Shown here piece after piece: positions 43,128-51,470 of a stretch of DNA of 55,243 bases. The notes beneath the pieces were generated by a model, which made no database searches, was not told the DNA's origin, and worked only from the letters and a program-made list of their open reading frames with translations. Source of the stretch: Lachnospiraceae bacterium (lineage in GTDB: Bacteria > Bacillota > Clostridia > Lachnospirales > Lachnospiraceae); NCBI GenBank assembly GCA_009774625.1, contig VSOB01000015.1, positions 1 to 55,243 on the forward strand, read 5' to 3'. The position numbers were made by a program, and so were the translations under genes. Each line of letters opens with the position of its first letter. The stretch's first letter is position 1.

Positions 43128-43367
43128 TCAGGACTGGCTTGATTTGGAACGTGGATAGGGTGTTTTCACATCCGTCAGATTCAGCAGATAATCAATGCTG
43201 GTATTGTGATAGGTGGCGAGTTCGATTAAAATTGTAGTAGGTATATCATTTTCCCCGGTTTCGTATTTGGAATAACCTGTCTGAGACATTCCCAGTATTT
43301 TTCCCATTTCAGTCTGAGACAAATCTTTATCGGCTCGCAGATTTCTTAAACGCGGATACACAATCAT
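43128..43367 (-). CDS. XRE family transcription regulator
   Basis: 79 residues. A Cro/C1-type helix-turn-helix occupies residues 7-62 (LRADKDLSQTEMGKILGMSQ, TGYSKYETGENDIP, LIELATYHNTSIDYLL). No effector domain. A palindrome TAACCCA-TTT-TGGGTTA lies 35 bases upstream of its start and is a probable operator for itself and for the divergent gene at 43506. Confidence 0.85.
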   Translation of the reverse strand: MIVYPRLRNLRADKDLSQTEMGKILGMSQTGYSKYETGENDIPTTILIELATYHNTSIDYLLNLTDVKTPYPRSKSSQS

Positions 43368-43401
43368 TCCTCTTTTCTTATCCCTTTTTCTCTATTGTAG
43401 C

Positions 43402-43418
43402 TAACCCATTTTGGGTTA
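43402..43418. promoter_or_regulatory. candidate operator of the XRE regulator
   Basis: TAACCCA (43402-43408), three T, TGGGTTA (43412-43418): a perfect 7-bp dyad between the divergent XRE gene and the 43506 gene. It lies 26 bases before the -35 box of the rightward promoter. Confidence 0.55.
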
Positions 43419-43443
43419 TCATATTTTAATCTGAATCAGGTTA

Positions 43444-43472
43444 TTGAAAAATGAATGAATACAGGTTAAAAT
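43444..43472 (+). promoter_or_regulatory. promoter of the gene at 43506
   Basis: TTGAAA (43444-43449), a 17-base spacer and TAAAAT (43467-43472), 33 bases before the ATG. Confidence 0.65.
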
Positions 43473-43505
43473 AGTAAATATATTTACTAAAAGAAAGGAT
43501 GAGGA

Positions 43506-44018
43506 ATGAAAGTACAAAGAAATTGGACAGAAAAGTTGCTGCTGATTGTCAGAAAAGGTCAGATGTATGGGGTGCTCCTGCTCCTGTTTGCGGTACTGTG
43601 CATAGGATCGGCTTATATGTATGAAAAGTCGGATGACTGGACCCGGACACTGGGACATAACTATGATCTGTTCGGCAATAACAGAAAGATTCGGATTCTT
43701 TATCTGGGTATGGCTGATGGGATATCAGAAACAGAAGAAACGGAGGAAAGGAAAAGCTGTGATCTCAGAAGCAAAGGACAGAGCCTGGAAGAATCTTATT
43801 TCCTGCTGAAAAGAGCAGACAGACGGTATGATTTGTTATATGTGTATCTGACGGTGGATGCCGGATGGGTGAGCGTGCACGATGAAGAAAATGGCGGTAC
43901 ATCTGTGGTAAAGACAGGGAATGTATTGCAGACAGAGGAAGAACAATATCTGAGAAAAATCATTGCCTACTGCGGGGACAGGGGGATCGAGCTGATCCTG
44001 CATGCCCCGCCGCTTTAG
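43506..44018 (+). CDS. membrane-anchored protein, probable truncated SGNH-like remnant
   Basis: 170 residues. One N-terminal membrane helix (about 22-38, GVLLLLFAVLCIGSAYM). After it, RKIRILYLGMADG stands where DltD/AlgJ-like SGNH proteins have a VVFLGSSH-type serine motif, then KGQSLEESYFLLKRADRRYDLLYVYLT matches the next conserved block (GQ.L..SYY.LK), and it stops at YLRKIIAYCGDRGIELILHAPP, halfway through the usual domain. The catalytic serine is missing and the C-terminal half is absent. I read it as a decayed or repurposed gene; a small intact protein cannot be excluded. Confidence 0.5.
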   Translation: MKVQRNWTEKLLLIVRKGQMYGVLLLLFAVLCIGSAYMYEKSDDWTRTLGHNYDLFGNNRKIRILYLGMADGISETEETEERKSCDLRSKGQSLEESYFLLKRADRRYDLLYVYLTVDAGWVSVHDEENGGTSVVKTGNVLQTEEEQYLRKIIAYCGDRGIELILHAPPL

Positions 44019-44078
44019 TGTACTGTTTCGTCTGCATCCTGTAAGATCGTTTGTCCGAAAGCAAATGAGACAGTACAC
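44018..44078. other. 12-bp inverted repeat after the truncated gene
   Basis: GTGTACTGTTTC (44018-44029) faces GAGACAGTACAC (44067-44078) with one G-T pair and a 37-base loop. It lies between two convergent genes, right at the point where the SGNH-like gene breaks off. It could be a weak terminator or the trace of a small mobile repeat. Confidence 0.4.
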
Positions 44079-44092
44079 CGCATATGGAGCCG

Positions 44093-45064
44093 TTAGGATG
44101 ACTGGGTATGTTCAGGCTTTTTTTCGAAATGCTGATAATCTTTGCTGTAGTTCCAGTTTCCGCCCCATTGAAAGCCATGTGCTGTAAAGAGCTTGTAACA
44201 CAGGTCATTTTCATCTATTTTAAAGGCAAAAGACTGACTGCGGTCGGCATAGCTTTCTGCACCCTGGGGAGATACGTGCTGCCGGCCGTTTTTATAGGTG
44301 ACATAAGGATTGAAAAAAGGATTGATGTCGATAGCAAGTCCCTGGCCATGCATGGAAATTTTATTGGTTCCGGCAATGGTACGGTAATTAAAGCAGGAGG
44401 TATTGTTGTCCTGCATGGACAGCAGATCGTCAGCGCCGTATTCATCAATCAGACGGATCTGCTCGATCTGGTAGCCAGCCTGATAAAGCTCATAAAAAAT
44501 TTCCACCAGGTCCTGCGCGATGTCCTTATGACAAATCAGCTCTCCCATACTGGTATTCCCCTTAAAGTTTACATACAGTACACTGACATAACGCAGATCA
44601 TCATAGGGAATCGGACAATCGTCTTTGTAAGATAACCCGGTGATCCGCTGTTTCATATCCTCTGACAGAGGTTCGTAATAAAAATCCGGCTGGTAAATGA
44701 TCCGGTCGGGATATCGTTCGTTCTGATACATATCTGTAGTTTCCTCCCCCTGGTCTGTGGGTGCTTTTTGAGTGGTTGCTGTAATACGGATATCGTCGCC
44801 GCTGTCTGTGGAAGCATCATCGGCGGCAGGCGTTTGCGGCTTTTCCGCCTCTTTCCCAAAGCCTTCTCCGGAAGAGGCGGCAGTGATGGACTGGGAGGAC
44901 TCTGTTTCTTCTGTTTCTTTGTTTTGCTGTATTTGATAAGCGGTTTCCGGTTCCCGGCCGGCATATTCGGAAAGGGTTTCCGAGTTGCGGCTGATGATAA
45001 AAGCGGAAAAACACAGCAGCAGGAACAAGGCGGCCGCGGCAAAGTAATTTGAATATTTTTTCAT
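44093..45064 (-). CDS. M15 family D-Ala-D-Ala carboxypeptidase-like protein, membrane anchored
   Basis: 323 residues from the ATG at 45064, chosen because it starts MKKYSNYF before a membrane helix (residues 9-25) and has AAGGA eight bases upstream; the frame is open a further 52 codons. A Glu/Thr/Ala-rich linker follows to about 110. The peptidase domain has SMHGQGLAIDINPF (His and Asp metal ligands), and WGGNWNYSKDYQHFE (last His), the M15 pattern. It probably trims peptidoglycan stem peptides outside the cell. Confidence 0.83.
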   Translation of the reverse strand: MKKYSNYFAAAALFLLLCFSAFIISRNSETLSEYAGREPETAYQIQQNKETEETESSQSITAASSGEGFGKEAEKPQTPAADDASTDSGDDIRITATTQKAPTDQGEETTDMYQNERYPDRIIYQPDFYYEPLSEDMKQRITGLSYKDDCPIPYDDLRYVSVLYVNFKGNTSMGELICHKDIAQDLVEIFYELYQAGYQIEQIRLIDEYGADDLLSMQDNNTSCFNYRTIAGTNKISMHGQGLAIDINPFFNPYVTYKNGRQHVSPQGAESYADRSQSFAFKIDENDLCYKLFTAHGFQWGGNWNYSKDYQHFEKKPEHTQSS

Positions 45065-45318
45065 GGCAGTTTTCCTTTTGCGGGGTATCCCCTTTTTTGA
45101 TTTTGATGGATCGGTAAATTTATATCCAACGTCTGCAGATCTATGCTTTATTCCGGCAGACGGCGCTGTCTTTAAGTCTCCGGTTATTGTCAGTATATCA
45201 CCTGGCCTGGCATATTTCAATTGAGAGTTTCTTTCCAGGATAAAACCTTTCCCATGTTCCCTTCTGTAGCCACAATTTATTCATTCAGACGTTTGTTTTG
45301 GTTTATCCCTGTGCGCAC

Positions 45319-45347
45319 TTGTAATTCCGGAAATTTTCAAGTACAAT
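45319..45347 (+). promoter_or_regulatory. promoter of the ECF transporter genes
   Basis: TTGTAA (45319-45324), a 17-base spacer and TACAAT (45342-45347), 50 bases before the ecfA1 start. The rest of the 332-base divergent gap (45065-45396) shows no gene. Confidence 0.7.
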
Positions 45348-45396
45348 AGAGCGGATGAAAACAGTTCGGCAAAAATTCCGAAAGGAAAGCGTGAAA

Positions 45397-46242
45397 ATGG
45401 GAATCATTCAGGCAAGTAAGCTGGTATTTGAATATATACGCCGTGATGAGGAAGGCAATGCGGAGGGGATCACCCGCGCTGTGGATGAAGTGGATCTGGA
45501 TGTAAAGCAGGGAGAGTTTGTGGCGATCCTGGGACATAACGGTTCGGGGAAATCCACATTGGCAAAGCACATCAATGCAATCCTGTATCCTACGGAAGGC
45601 ACGATACAGGTGGACGGAATGGATACCAGAGAGGAAGAGCATATCTGGGAAATCCGTCAAAAGGCAGGGATGGTATTTCAGAATCCGGACAATCAGATTA
45701 TCGGTCAGGTAGTGGAGGAAGATGTGGGGTTCGGACCGGAGAATATGGGCATACCCACAAAGGAAATCTGGGAGCGGGTGGAGGAAAGCCTGAAAGCGGT
45801 GGGGATGTATGAATTTCGGAAGCATTCGCCCAATAAGCTGTCCGGAGGGCAAAAGCAGCGGGTATCCATCGCAGGGGTGATCGCCATGCATCCCAAGTGC
45901 ATTATTCTGGATGAGCCTACGGCTATGCTGGATCCCAACGGACGCAAAGAAGTGATCCGTGCCGTAAGGGCGCTGAATCAGGTGGAGAATGTGACGATCC
46001 TGCTGATCACACATTATATGGAAGAAGTGATTTATGCGGACCGGGTGATCGTGATGGACCGGGGAAAAGCCGTGATGCAGGGGACACCGAGGGAAATCTT
46101 TTCTCAGGTGGATAAGCTGAAAGAGCTCAGGCTGGATGTGCCGCAGGTTACTATGCTGGCACATGCATTAAAGAAAAAAGGGGTGCCTCTGCCGGACGGG
46201 ATATTATCTGCACAGGAGCTGGCAAAGGCACTGGGATATTAA
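45397..46242 (+). CDS. ecfA1: ECF transporter ATPase EcfA1
   Basis: 281 residues from the ATG at 45397, eight bases after AAAGGAAA. Walker A GHNGSGKST (46-54), signature LSGGQKQR, Walker B CIILDEPT. With EcfA2 and EcfT it forms the shared energising module for vitamin and metal S-components. The position near ribosomal protein genes is usual in Firmicutes, but here three accessory genes separate it from rplQ. Confidence 0.95.
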   Translation: MGIIQASKLVFEYIRRDEEGNAEGITRAVDEVDLDVKQGEFVAILGHNGSGKSTLAKHINAILYPTEGTIQVDGMDTREEEHIWEIRQKAGMVFQNPDNQIIGQVVEEDVGFGPENMGIPTKEIWERVEESLKAVGMYEFRKHSPNKLSGGQKQRVSIAGVIAMHPKCIILDEPTAMLDPNGRKEVIRAVRALNQVENVTILLITHYMEEVIYADRVIVMDRGKAVMQGTPREIFSQVDKLKELRLDVPQVTMLAHALKKKGVPLPDGILSAQELAKALGY

Positions 46243-46254
46243 GGAAGGAAAGTC

Positions 46255-47106
46255 ATGTCGATTATTCTGGACCATGTGAGTCATATATATGAAAAAGATA
46301 CGGAGATGGCCGCATTCGCCCTTCGGGATGTGTGCCTGACGATTCCTGACGGTCAGTTCATCGGATTGATCGGGCATACCGGTTCGGGAAAGTCCACGCT
46401 GGTACAGCATTTGAACGGGCTTTTGGTTCCCACAGGAGGCAGCATTTATTTTAACGGACAGGATATCCATCAGGAAGATTATGACAAAAAAGAACTGCGC
46501 AGCCGGGTGGGACTGGTGTTTCAGTATCCGGAGCACCAGCTTTTTGAAGTGGATGTTTTTTCGGATGTCTGTTTCGGCCCCAGAAATCTGGGACTGTCAG
46601 AGAAGGAAACTCAGTTACGGGCTTTTGAGGCGCTGCATCAGGTGGGATTCCCGGAAGAATATTTCTACCAGTCCCCCTTCGATCTGTCGGGCGGACAAAA
46701 GCGCCGGGCGGCCATTGCAGGGGTGCTGGCCATGAAGCCGGAAGTGTTGATTCTGGATGAGCCTACCGCCGGGCTGGATCCGAAAGGCCGGGATGAAATA
46801 CTGGATCAGATTGCCCGATTGCAGAAAGAAGCCGGCATTACCGTAATTCTGGTATCTCACAGTATGGAGGACATTGCCAGATATGTGGATCGGATTATTG
46901 TCATGAACCGGGGGAGTGTGCTGTTTGACGACAGCCCAAAAGAGGTATTCCGGCATGGCCGGGAACTGGAGGAAGTCGGTCTGGCAGTGCCGCAGGTAAC
47001 GTATATTCTGAGGGAGCTGAAAGAACGGGGGATGGCAGTGCATACGGATGCCACCACTCTGGAAGAGGCAGAGCGGGAGATCCTGCAGGCATTGGAAATG
47101 GGATAA
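46255..47106 (+). CDS. ecfA2: ECF transporter ATPase EcfA2
   Basis: 283 residues. Walker A GHTGSGKST (40-48), signature LSGGQKRR, Walker B VLILDEPT, with the EcfA2-type LNGLLVPTGG and YPEHQLFE Q-loop segments. Twelve bases after ecfA1. Partner of EcfA1 in the heterodimeric motor. Confidence 0.95.
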   Translation: MSIILDHVSHIYEKDTEMAAFALRDVCLTIPDGQFIGLIGHTGSGKSTLVQHLNGLLVPTGGSIYFNGQDIHQEDYDKKELRSRVGLVFQYPEHQLFEVDVFSDVCFGPRNLGLSEKETQLRAFEALHQVGFPEEYFYQSPFDLSGGQKRRAAIAGVLAMKPEVLILDEPTAGLDPKGRDEILDQIARLQKEAGITVILVSHSMEDIARYVDRIIVMNRGSVLFDDSPKEVFRHGRELEEVGLAVPQVTYILRELKERGMAVHTDATTLEEAEREILQALEMG

Positions 47107-47128
47107 GGGAAATACCATTGGAGGATTT

Positions 47129-47938
47129 ATGTTAAGAGATATTACACTGGGACAATATTATCAGACAGAATCTGTGATTCACAGACTGGATCCACGGGTG
47201 AAACTGGTGGGGACTATACTGTATATTATTTCTCTGTTTGTAAGCGACCGGTTTACCGGATATCTGATGGCAGCCCTGTTCCTGGGGGTGATGATCAAGC
47301 TGTCTAGGGTCCCTTTCAAATATATGGTCAAAGGGATGAAAGCCATTGTATTTCTGCTGCTTCTGACGGTGGTATTCAATCTGTTTCTGACACCGGGAGA
47401 ACCACTGGTGCAGTTCTGGAAGCTGACTGTCACAAAGGAGGGGCTGCGGATCTCTGTTTTTATGGCAATCCGCCTGACGCTTCTGATCATCGGCTCTTCC
47501 CTGATGACGCTGACTACAACACCCAACCATCTGACAGACGGCATGGAAAAGCTGATGGGGCCTTTGAAAAAGATTCGGGTGCCGGTGCATGAAATTGCCA
47601 TGATGATGTCGATTGCCCTCCGCTTTATCCCCATTCTGATGGAAGAGACAGATAAGATCATGAAAGCGCAGATCGCCAGAGGCGCTGATTTTGAAAGCGG
47701 AAATGTGATCAAAAAGGCGAAAGCGATGGTGCCGCTTCTGGTGCCCCTTTTTATTTCTGCCTTCCGGCGCGCCAATGATCTGGCAATGGCAATGGAAGCC
47801 AGATGCTATCAGGGCGGCGAGGGAAGGACAAAAATGAAGCCTTTAAAATACGAGAAGAGGGACTTTGCGGCATATGGGATTTTCTGCTGTTATCTTGTGG
47901 CCCTGGTTGTTGTAAGCCGGATGGGGATGATACTATGA
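47129..47938 (+). CDS. ecfT: ECF transporter transmembrane subunit EcfT
   Basis: 269 residues from the ATG at 47129, just after GGAGG; the frame is open upstream inside ecfA2. MLRDITLGQYYQTESVIHRL-DPRVK start, several membrane helices, and the two coupling motifs with Ala-Arg-Gly (QIARGADFE and MEARCYQGG) that contact the ATPases. Couples the ATPases to S-components encoded elsewhere. Its stop overlaps the truA start. Confidence 0.94.
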   Translation: MLRDITLGQYYQTESVIHRLDPRVKLVGTILYIISLFVSDRFTGYLMAALFLGVMIKLSRVPFKYMVKGMKAIVFLLLLTVVFNLFLTPGEPLVQFWKLTVTKEGLRISVFMAIRLTLLIIGSSLMTLTTTPNHLTDGMEKLMGPLKKIRVPVHEIAMMMSIALRFIPILMEETDKIMKAQIARGADFESGNVIKKAKAMVPLLVPLFISAFRRANDLAMAMEARCYQGGEGRTKMKPLKYEKRDFAAYGIFCCYLVALVVVSRMGMIL

Positions 47939-48672
47939 TGCGGGTAAAATTAAAGGTTGCCTATGACGGGACAGCTTATCACGGATGGCAGATTCAGAAA
48001 AACGGAAATACCATTGAAGCGGAGCTGAACAGGCATCTGTCTGCCCTGCTGCAGGAGGAGATTCAGGTGATCGGCGCCAGCCGGACAGATGCGGGCGTGC
48101 ATGCCCTCTGTAATATAGCGGTATTTGATACAGATACAAAGATGCCGGCCGAAAAAATCAGTTATGCACTGAACCAGAGACTGCCGGAGGATATCCGCAT
48201 ACAGGAATCCGCCAGGGTGGCGCCTGACTTTCATCCCAGAAAATGCAAAAGTATCAAAACCTATGAATATAAAATCTGGCGGGGGGAATTTCCCATGCCG
48301 ACCCAACGGCTGTACTCTCATTTTATGTATACTCCGTTGAATGTGGAATGGATGCGGGAGGCTGCCGCTTATCTGGAAGGAAAACATGATTTTAAAAGTT
48401 TCTGCAGTGAAGATTCTCAGGCGGAGAGCACGGTCCGTACCATTTACAGAATCGAACTGCTGGAAGAAGGAAATATGCTGCGGATCCGGATTTCAGGAAA
48501 CGGATTCCTCTACAATATGGTGAGGATTATTGCAGGTACACTGGTGGAGTGTGGAAAGGGAAGATTTCAGGCAGAGCAGATACAGGACATTCTGGCGGCG
48601 TGCAACAGACAGGCGGCAGGCCCCACTATGCCGGCCAGGGGGCTGACACTGGTGGAATATGATTTTCTGTAG
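47935..48672 (+). CDS. truA: tRNA pseudouridine synthase A
   Basis: 245 residues from the ATG at 47935 (a second ATG follows directly at 47938). The catalytic Asp is in GASRTDAGVHA; YDGTAYHGWQ, RKCKSIKTYEYKI and GFLYNMVRIIAGT are diagnostic. It modifies tRNA positions 38-40 in the anticodon arm. Four-base overlap with ecfT. Confidence 0.96.
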   Translation: MMRVKLKVAYDGTAYHGWQIQKNGNTIEAELNRHLSALLQEEIQVIGASRTDAGVHALCNIAVFDTDTKMPAEKISYALNQRLPEDIRIQESARVAPDFHPRKCKSIKTYEYKIWRGEFPMPTQRLYSHFMYTPLNVEWMREAAAYLEGKHDFKSFCSEDSQAESTVRTIYRIELLEEGNMLRIRISGNGFLYNMVRIIAGTLVECGKGRFQAEQIQDILAACNRQAAGPTMPARGLTLVEYDFL

Positions 48673-48679
48673 GAAACTA

Positions 48680-48708
48680 TTGACACACACGGAGCGGTAT
48701 ACTATAAT
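48680..48708 (+). promoter_or_regulatory. consensus promoter of rplM-rpsI
   Basis: TTGACA (48680-48685), a 17-base spacer and TATAAT (48703-48708), a perfect sigma-A consensus. It lies directly after the truA stop. Confidence 0.93.
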
Positions 48709-48880
48709 TATCCAATGTGGCAGTTTCTGAAGAGGCAGGTCAATTCCCGGACCGGAACCTTCGGAGCAGCCTTTCGGATTGGTTTTCAGCAATGGATGCG
48801 GCGGCCCGGACATCTGCCGGAGAAGTGAACGAAAACATACAGCAGATTGATACGACAAGATTTATTATGGAGGTAACATA
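48709..48880 (+). promoter_or_regulatory. 5' leader of rplM, possible L13 control region
   Basis: About 165 transcribed bases before the rplM ATG, much longer than a plain leader. Several CCGG/TTCGG segments near 48755-48785 and CCCGGAC...GCCGG near 48807-48822 can form short stems. L13 leaders are a known class in Firmicutes; I cannot confirm the consensus by eye. Confidence 0.4.
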
Positions 48881-49309
48881 ATGAAAACTTTTATGGCGAG
48901 TCCATCTACAATCGATAGAAAATGGTATGTAGTAGACGCTGCAGATATGACATTGGGACGTTTGGCATCAGAAGTGGCAAAGATATTAAGAGGAAAAAAC
49001 AAGCCTGTTTTTACTCCGCATATGGATACAGGGGATAATGTAATCGTTATCAATGCTTCTAAGATCAAGGTGACAGGCCGGAAACTGGATCAGAAGATTT
49101 ATTATCATCACTCAGATTATGTGGGCGGTATGAAACAGACCACACTCAGAGAAAAATTAGCGAAGAAACCGGAGCAGGTAATCGAACTTGCGGTAAAGGG
49201 AATGCTTCCGAAAGGACCTTTGGGACGACAAATGTTCAGAAAACTTCATGTATATGCAGGACCGGAGCATGCACACGCGGCTCAGAAGCCTGAAGTATTG
49301 ACATTTTAA
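48881..49309 (+). CDS. rplM: 50S ribosomal protein L13
   Basis: 142 residues. KWYVVDAADMTLGRLASEVA and the C-terminal LHVYAGPEHAHAAQKPEVL are diagnostic. First of the two-gene rplM-rpsI operon. TGGAGGTAA ribosome binding site. Confidence 0.97.
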   Translation: MKTFMASPSTIDRKWYVVDAADMTLGRLASEVAKILRGKNKPVFTPHMDTGDNVIVINASKIKVTGRKLDQKIYYHHSDYVGGMKQTTLREKLAKKPEQVIELAVKGMLPKGPLGRQMFRKLHVYAGPEHAHAAQKPEVLTF

Positions 49310-49339
49310 GCGAAAGGGACGAAAAAGGAGGAATCGGAA

Positions 49340-49735
49340 ATGGCGAAAGCAGCTAGATACTACGGAACAGGTAGAAGAAAAAAATCAATTGCCAGAGTAT
49401 ATTTAGTACCCGGAAAAGGCAATATTACAATTAATAAAAGAAACATTGATGAGTATTTCGGACTGGAGACATTGAAGGTGATCGTTCGTCAGCCTCTGGT
49501 AGCCACAGATAACGTAGATAAATTTGATATACTGGTAAATGTATACGGCGGTGGTTATACAGGACAGGCCGGAGCAATCCGGCACGGTATTTCCAGAGCG
49601 CTTCTGCAGGCAGATGCAGAGTACAGACCTACCCTGAAAAAGGCAGGCTTCCTGACCAGAGACCCTCGTATGAAAGAGAGAAAGAAATATGGTCTCAAAG
49701 CAGCAAGGCGTGCGCCTCAGTTCTCGAAGAGATAA
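49340..49735 (+). CDS. rpsI: 30S ribosomal protein S9
   Basis: 131 residues, complete. YYGTGRRKKSIARVYLVPG and the C-terminal QFSKR, whose last Arg touches the P-site tRNA, are intact. The mobile element starts right after its terminator; several integrative elements in Gram-positive bacteria use the 3' end of rpsI as target, so the attachment core may lie in or near its last codons. Confidence 0.97.
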   Translation: MAKAARYYGTGRRKKSIARVYLVPGKGNITINKRNIDEYFGLETLKVIVRQPLVATDNVDKFDILVNVYGGGYTGQAGAIRHGISRALLQADAEYRPTLKKAGFLTRDPRMKERKKYGLKAARRAPQFSKR

Positions 49736-49766
49736 TTCAAGCCGAAAACGGCAGAAGACAGATATA

Positions 49767-49800
49767 CCCCGGAAATGCAGTATTTCCGGGGGCTTCTTTT
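49767..49800 (+). terminator. intrinsic terminator of rplM-rpsI
   Basis: CCCCGGAAAT (49767-49776) pairs perfectly with ATTTCCGGGG (49782-49791) over a 5-base loop, followed by GCTTCTTTT. It insulates host transcription from the inserted element. Confidence 0.9.
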
Positions 49801-49849
49801 ATTTCCGGGTACCCGTTCCGGCAGTATGAAAAAGTATGAATTTTTCCCG

Positions 49850-49882
49850 GTAAGTAACACGTAAGAAACAGGTAAGTAACAC
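49850..49882. repeat. three 11-bp tandem repeats, candidate integrase arm sites
   Basis: GTAAGTAACAC, GTAAGAAACAG and GTAAGTAACAC follow one another at 49850, 49861 and 49872 with no spacer. The first and third are identical, the middle has two changes. The 11-base period puts each on nearly the same face of the helix. They lie just beyond the integrase stop, where arm-type sites of tyrosine integrases are found. Confidence 0.7.
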
Positions 49883-49891
49883 AAATTCCGC

Positions 49892-50944
49892 CTATATTTT
49901 GTTTATGGCGTCTATCAGTTCCGCAATTTCAAAGTGAGTATAAACGACCTGGGTAACGCCCTGGCCTTTATGCCCTACTATCTTTTTAACTACCCGTTCG
50001 TCCACGCCAGCAGAGGCGAGAAGGGATATACAAGTATGGCGCGTATCATGCGGCCTATGCTTCATTCCCAGCACTTCTATAATGGGCGTCCAGTAACTAT
50101 CATAATAATTTCTGTATATGAAATGGTTCCCGTCCGGTGTGCTTAAGAGGTATTCGCAGCTATTGAGGTTATACCAGTATTCAAAGAAGGGTACTACCTT
50201 TTCCGCTATGGGTACCGTGCGTATGCCTGCTTCCGTCTTTGCTGCTATGATCTTAAACCAGCGTTCCGGTAGGTTTATATCTTCCTTCCGCAAGTCCAGC
50301 AGTTCGGAGATACGGCAGCCCGTGTATATGAGCATAAGCACGACGGTATAGTATATATTACTGTCCTTTACTTCCCATATCCGGGCTACTTCTTCCTTGA
50401 TGAAAGGTTCCCGGTTGTATGCGTTGGGGTTCCCGGCCTTCTTGATATTGATATATTCCACTACATTGCGTTCCTTTGGGATGATCTCATGTATTACGGC
50501 ATATTTGTACATGAGGCCTACCAGCACTTTATATTTTCGTAACGTGGGGTAGTTCTTCCCGGAATTATCCGCCACGGCCTGCAAGTCGTCTAATTTCACG
50601 TCGACGAAGCGGCGCCCGGCAATGGGAGCGCAGAGCAGGAAGGCGGCTTTATAGCCCTTTACGTTACTGTCCGATACCGTGGGAAAGTGTTCACTACTCC
50701 ACCGTTCGTATACTTCCTGGAAGGTAATGTTAGCCGTATCAATGTTGAAGGGGTTAGTATTATAATCTGCCAGGGCTTTTAATGCTTCCTTACGCGTTTC
50801 ATAGAACCCGACAAACTTATATAACTGCTTACTTTTCTTTGTTTTTGGATTGTTTACCCAGCCGTCCGTAACACGGGCAGCCCAGGGCTTCCGGCGGTTC
50901 CCGGATAGCTTGTAAACGGAGCCGTAACCGTTCGGCATTTTCAT
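49892..50944 (-). CDS. site-specific tyrosine integrase
   Basis: 350 residues. An N-terminal arm-binding domain (MKMPNGYGSVYKLSGNRRKP, AP2-like), a core-binding domain (about 72-165) and a catalytic domain with the full set Arg211, Lys236, His299, Arg302, His325 and Tyr335 (TGCRISELLDLR, HDTRHT, VGHKGQG, VYTHF). Nothing is truncated, so it should be active. It points toward the rpsI border, as integrases of this type do. Overlapping hairpins lie in its 5' leader. Confidence 0.95.
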   Translation of the reverse strand: MKMPNGYGSVYKLSGNRRKPWAARVTDGWVNNPKTKKSKQLYKFVGFYETRKEALKALADYNTNPFNIDTANITFQEVYERWSSEHFPTVSDSNVKGYKAAFLLCAPIAGRRFVDVKLDDLQAVADNSGKNYPTLRKYKVLVGLMYKYAVIHEIIPKERNVVEYINIKKAGNPNAYNREPFIKEEVARIWEVKDSNIYYTVVLMLIYTGCRISELLDLRKEDINLPERWFKIIAAKTEAGIRTVPIAEKVVPFFEYWYNLNSCEYLLSTPDGNHFIYRNYYDSYWTPIIEVLGMKHRPHDTRHTCISLLASAGVDERVVKKIVGHKGQGVTQVVYTHFEIAELIDAINKI

Positions 50945-50965
50945 ATAAAAAGCACCTACTTTCCG

Positions 50966-51009
50966 TTTGTAGGCATAAAAAATAAGCCTACAAATAAACG
51001 CAGGCTTAT
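50966..51009 (-). promoter_or_regulatory. mutually exclusive hairpins in the integrase leader
   Basis: On the leftward strand, ATAAGCCT (51009-51002) pairs with AGGCTTAT (50989-50982) and is followed by a T6 run: an intrinsic terminator 20-40 bases before the integrase. The 3' arm is part of TTTGTAGGC (50994-50986), which can pair instead with GCCTACAAA (50974-50966). The two folds exclude each other. This suggests attenuation of integrase expression or a shield against leftward read-through. Confidence 0.65.
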
Positions 51010-51011
51010 GG

Positions 51012-51046
51012 TATAATTGTACTTGCGAGGGTACTACATAAACCAG
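51012..51046 (+). promoter_or_regulatory. extended -10 promoter with repeated start-region motif
   Basis: TG-g-TATAAT (ending at 51017) is an extended -10 box without a good -35. The start region GCGAGGGTACTACATAA..CCAG (51025-51046) recurs, with two differences, at 52088-52108 downstream of the other rightward promoter of the element. It likely drives the XRE gene at 51138. Confidence 0.5.
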
Positions 51047-51068
51047 CGTGTTTATGGGTAACTGGCGA

Positions 51069-51102
51069 AGCCGTTCTATGCGCCAACATAGGGCGGCTTT
51101 TT
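51069..51102 (+). terminator. terminator-like hairpin upstream of the first XRE gene
   Basis: AGCCG (51069-51073) with CGGCT (51094-51098) and inside it CTATG (51076-51080) with CATAG (51087-51091), two G-T or mismatch positions between, then T4. It stands between the promoter at 51012 and the gene at 51138, so it may attenuate that gene. Confidence 0.6.
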
Positions 51103-51137
51103 GCTATGTGCCGTATGCCCGGAGAGGGGGCGGCGGC

Positions 51138-51347
51138 ATGGAAATATTTGTATGGCAGCAGCGCGCAAAGCAAAATTTAACGCTTGTACAGCTGGCCGAT
51201 ATTACCGGAGTAAGTAAAAGCGAGATCAACGCCATAGAAAACGGGAAGGCAAGCCCGCGCCTGGATACACTGGAACGCATAGCGGTAGGCCTGGGCGTCA
51301 ATATCTGCGACCTTTATAAAAGCAGTATAACAAATTCCGGTAAATAG
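51138..51347 (+). CDS. small XRE family regulator
   Basis: 69 residues from the ATG at 51138, after GGAGAGGGGG; the frame is open upstream but reads through the hairpin. A single Cro/C1 helix-turn-helix (AKQNLTLVQLADITGVSKSE, INAIENGKASPRLDTLERIA) fills the protein. It lacks any extra domain. Candidate second regulator of the element, opposite in direction to the integrase. Confidence 0.85.
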   Translation: MEIFVWQQRAKQNLTLVQLADITGVSKSEINAIENGKASPRLDTLERIAVGLGVNICDLYKSSITNSGK

Positions 51348-51470
51348 TCACTACCCTGGGTACCAATTTCCGATATATAGGAAATGGCGCCGGGAAGTAT
51401 TGCAGAGCGGCAGCAGGCTATTTATAATATGGGGTACCAGCCGGGCAGATCAGAAGAAAGGGGGTACACC

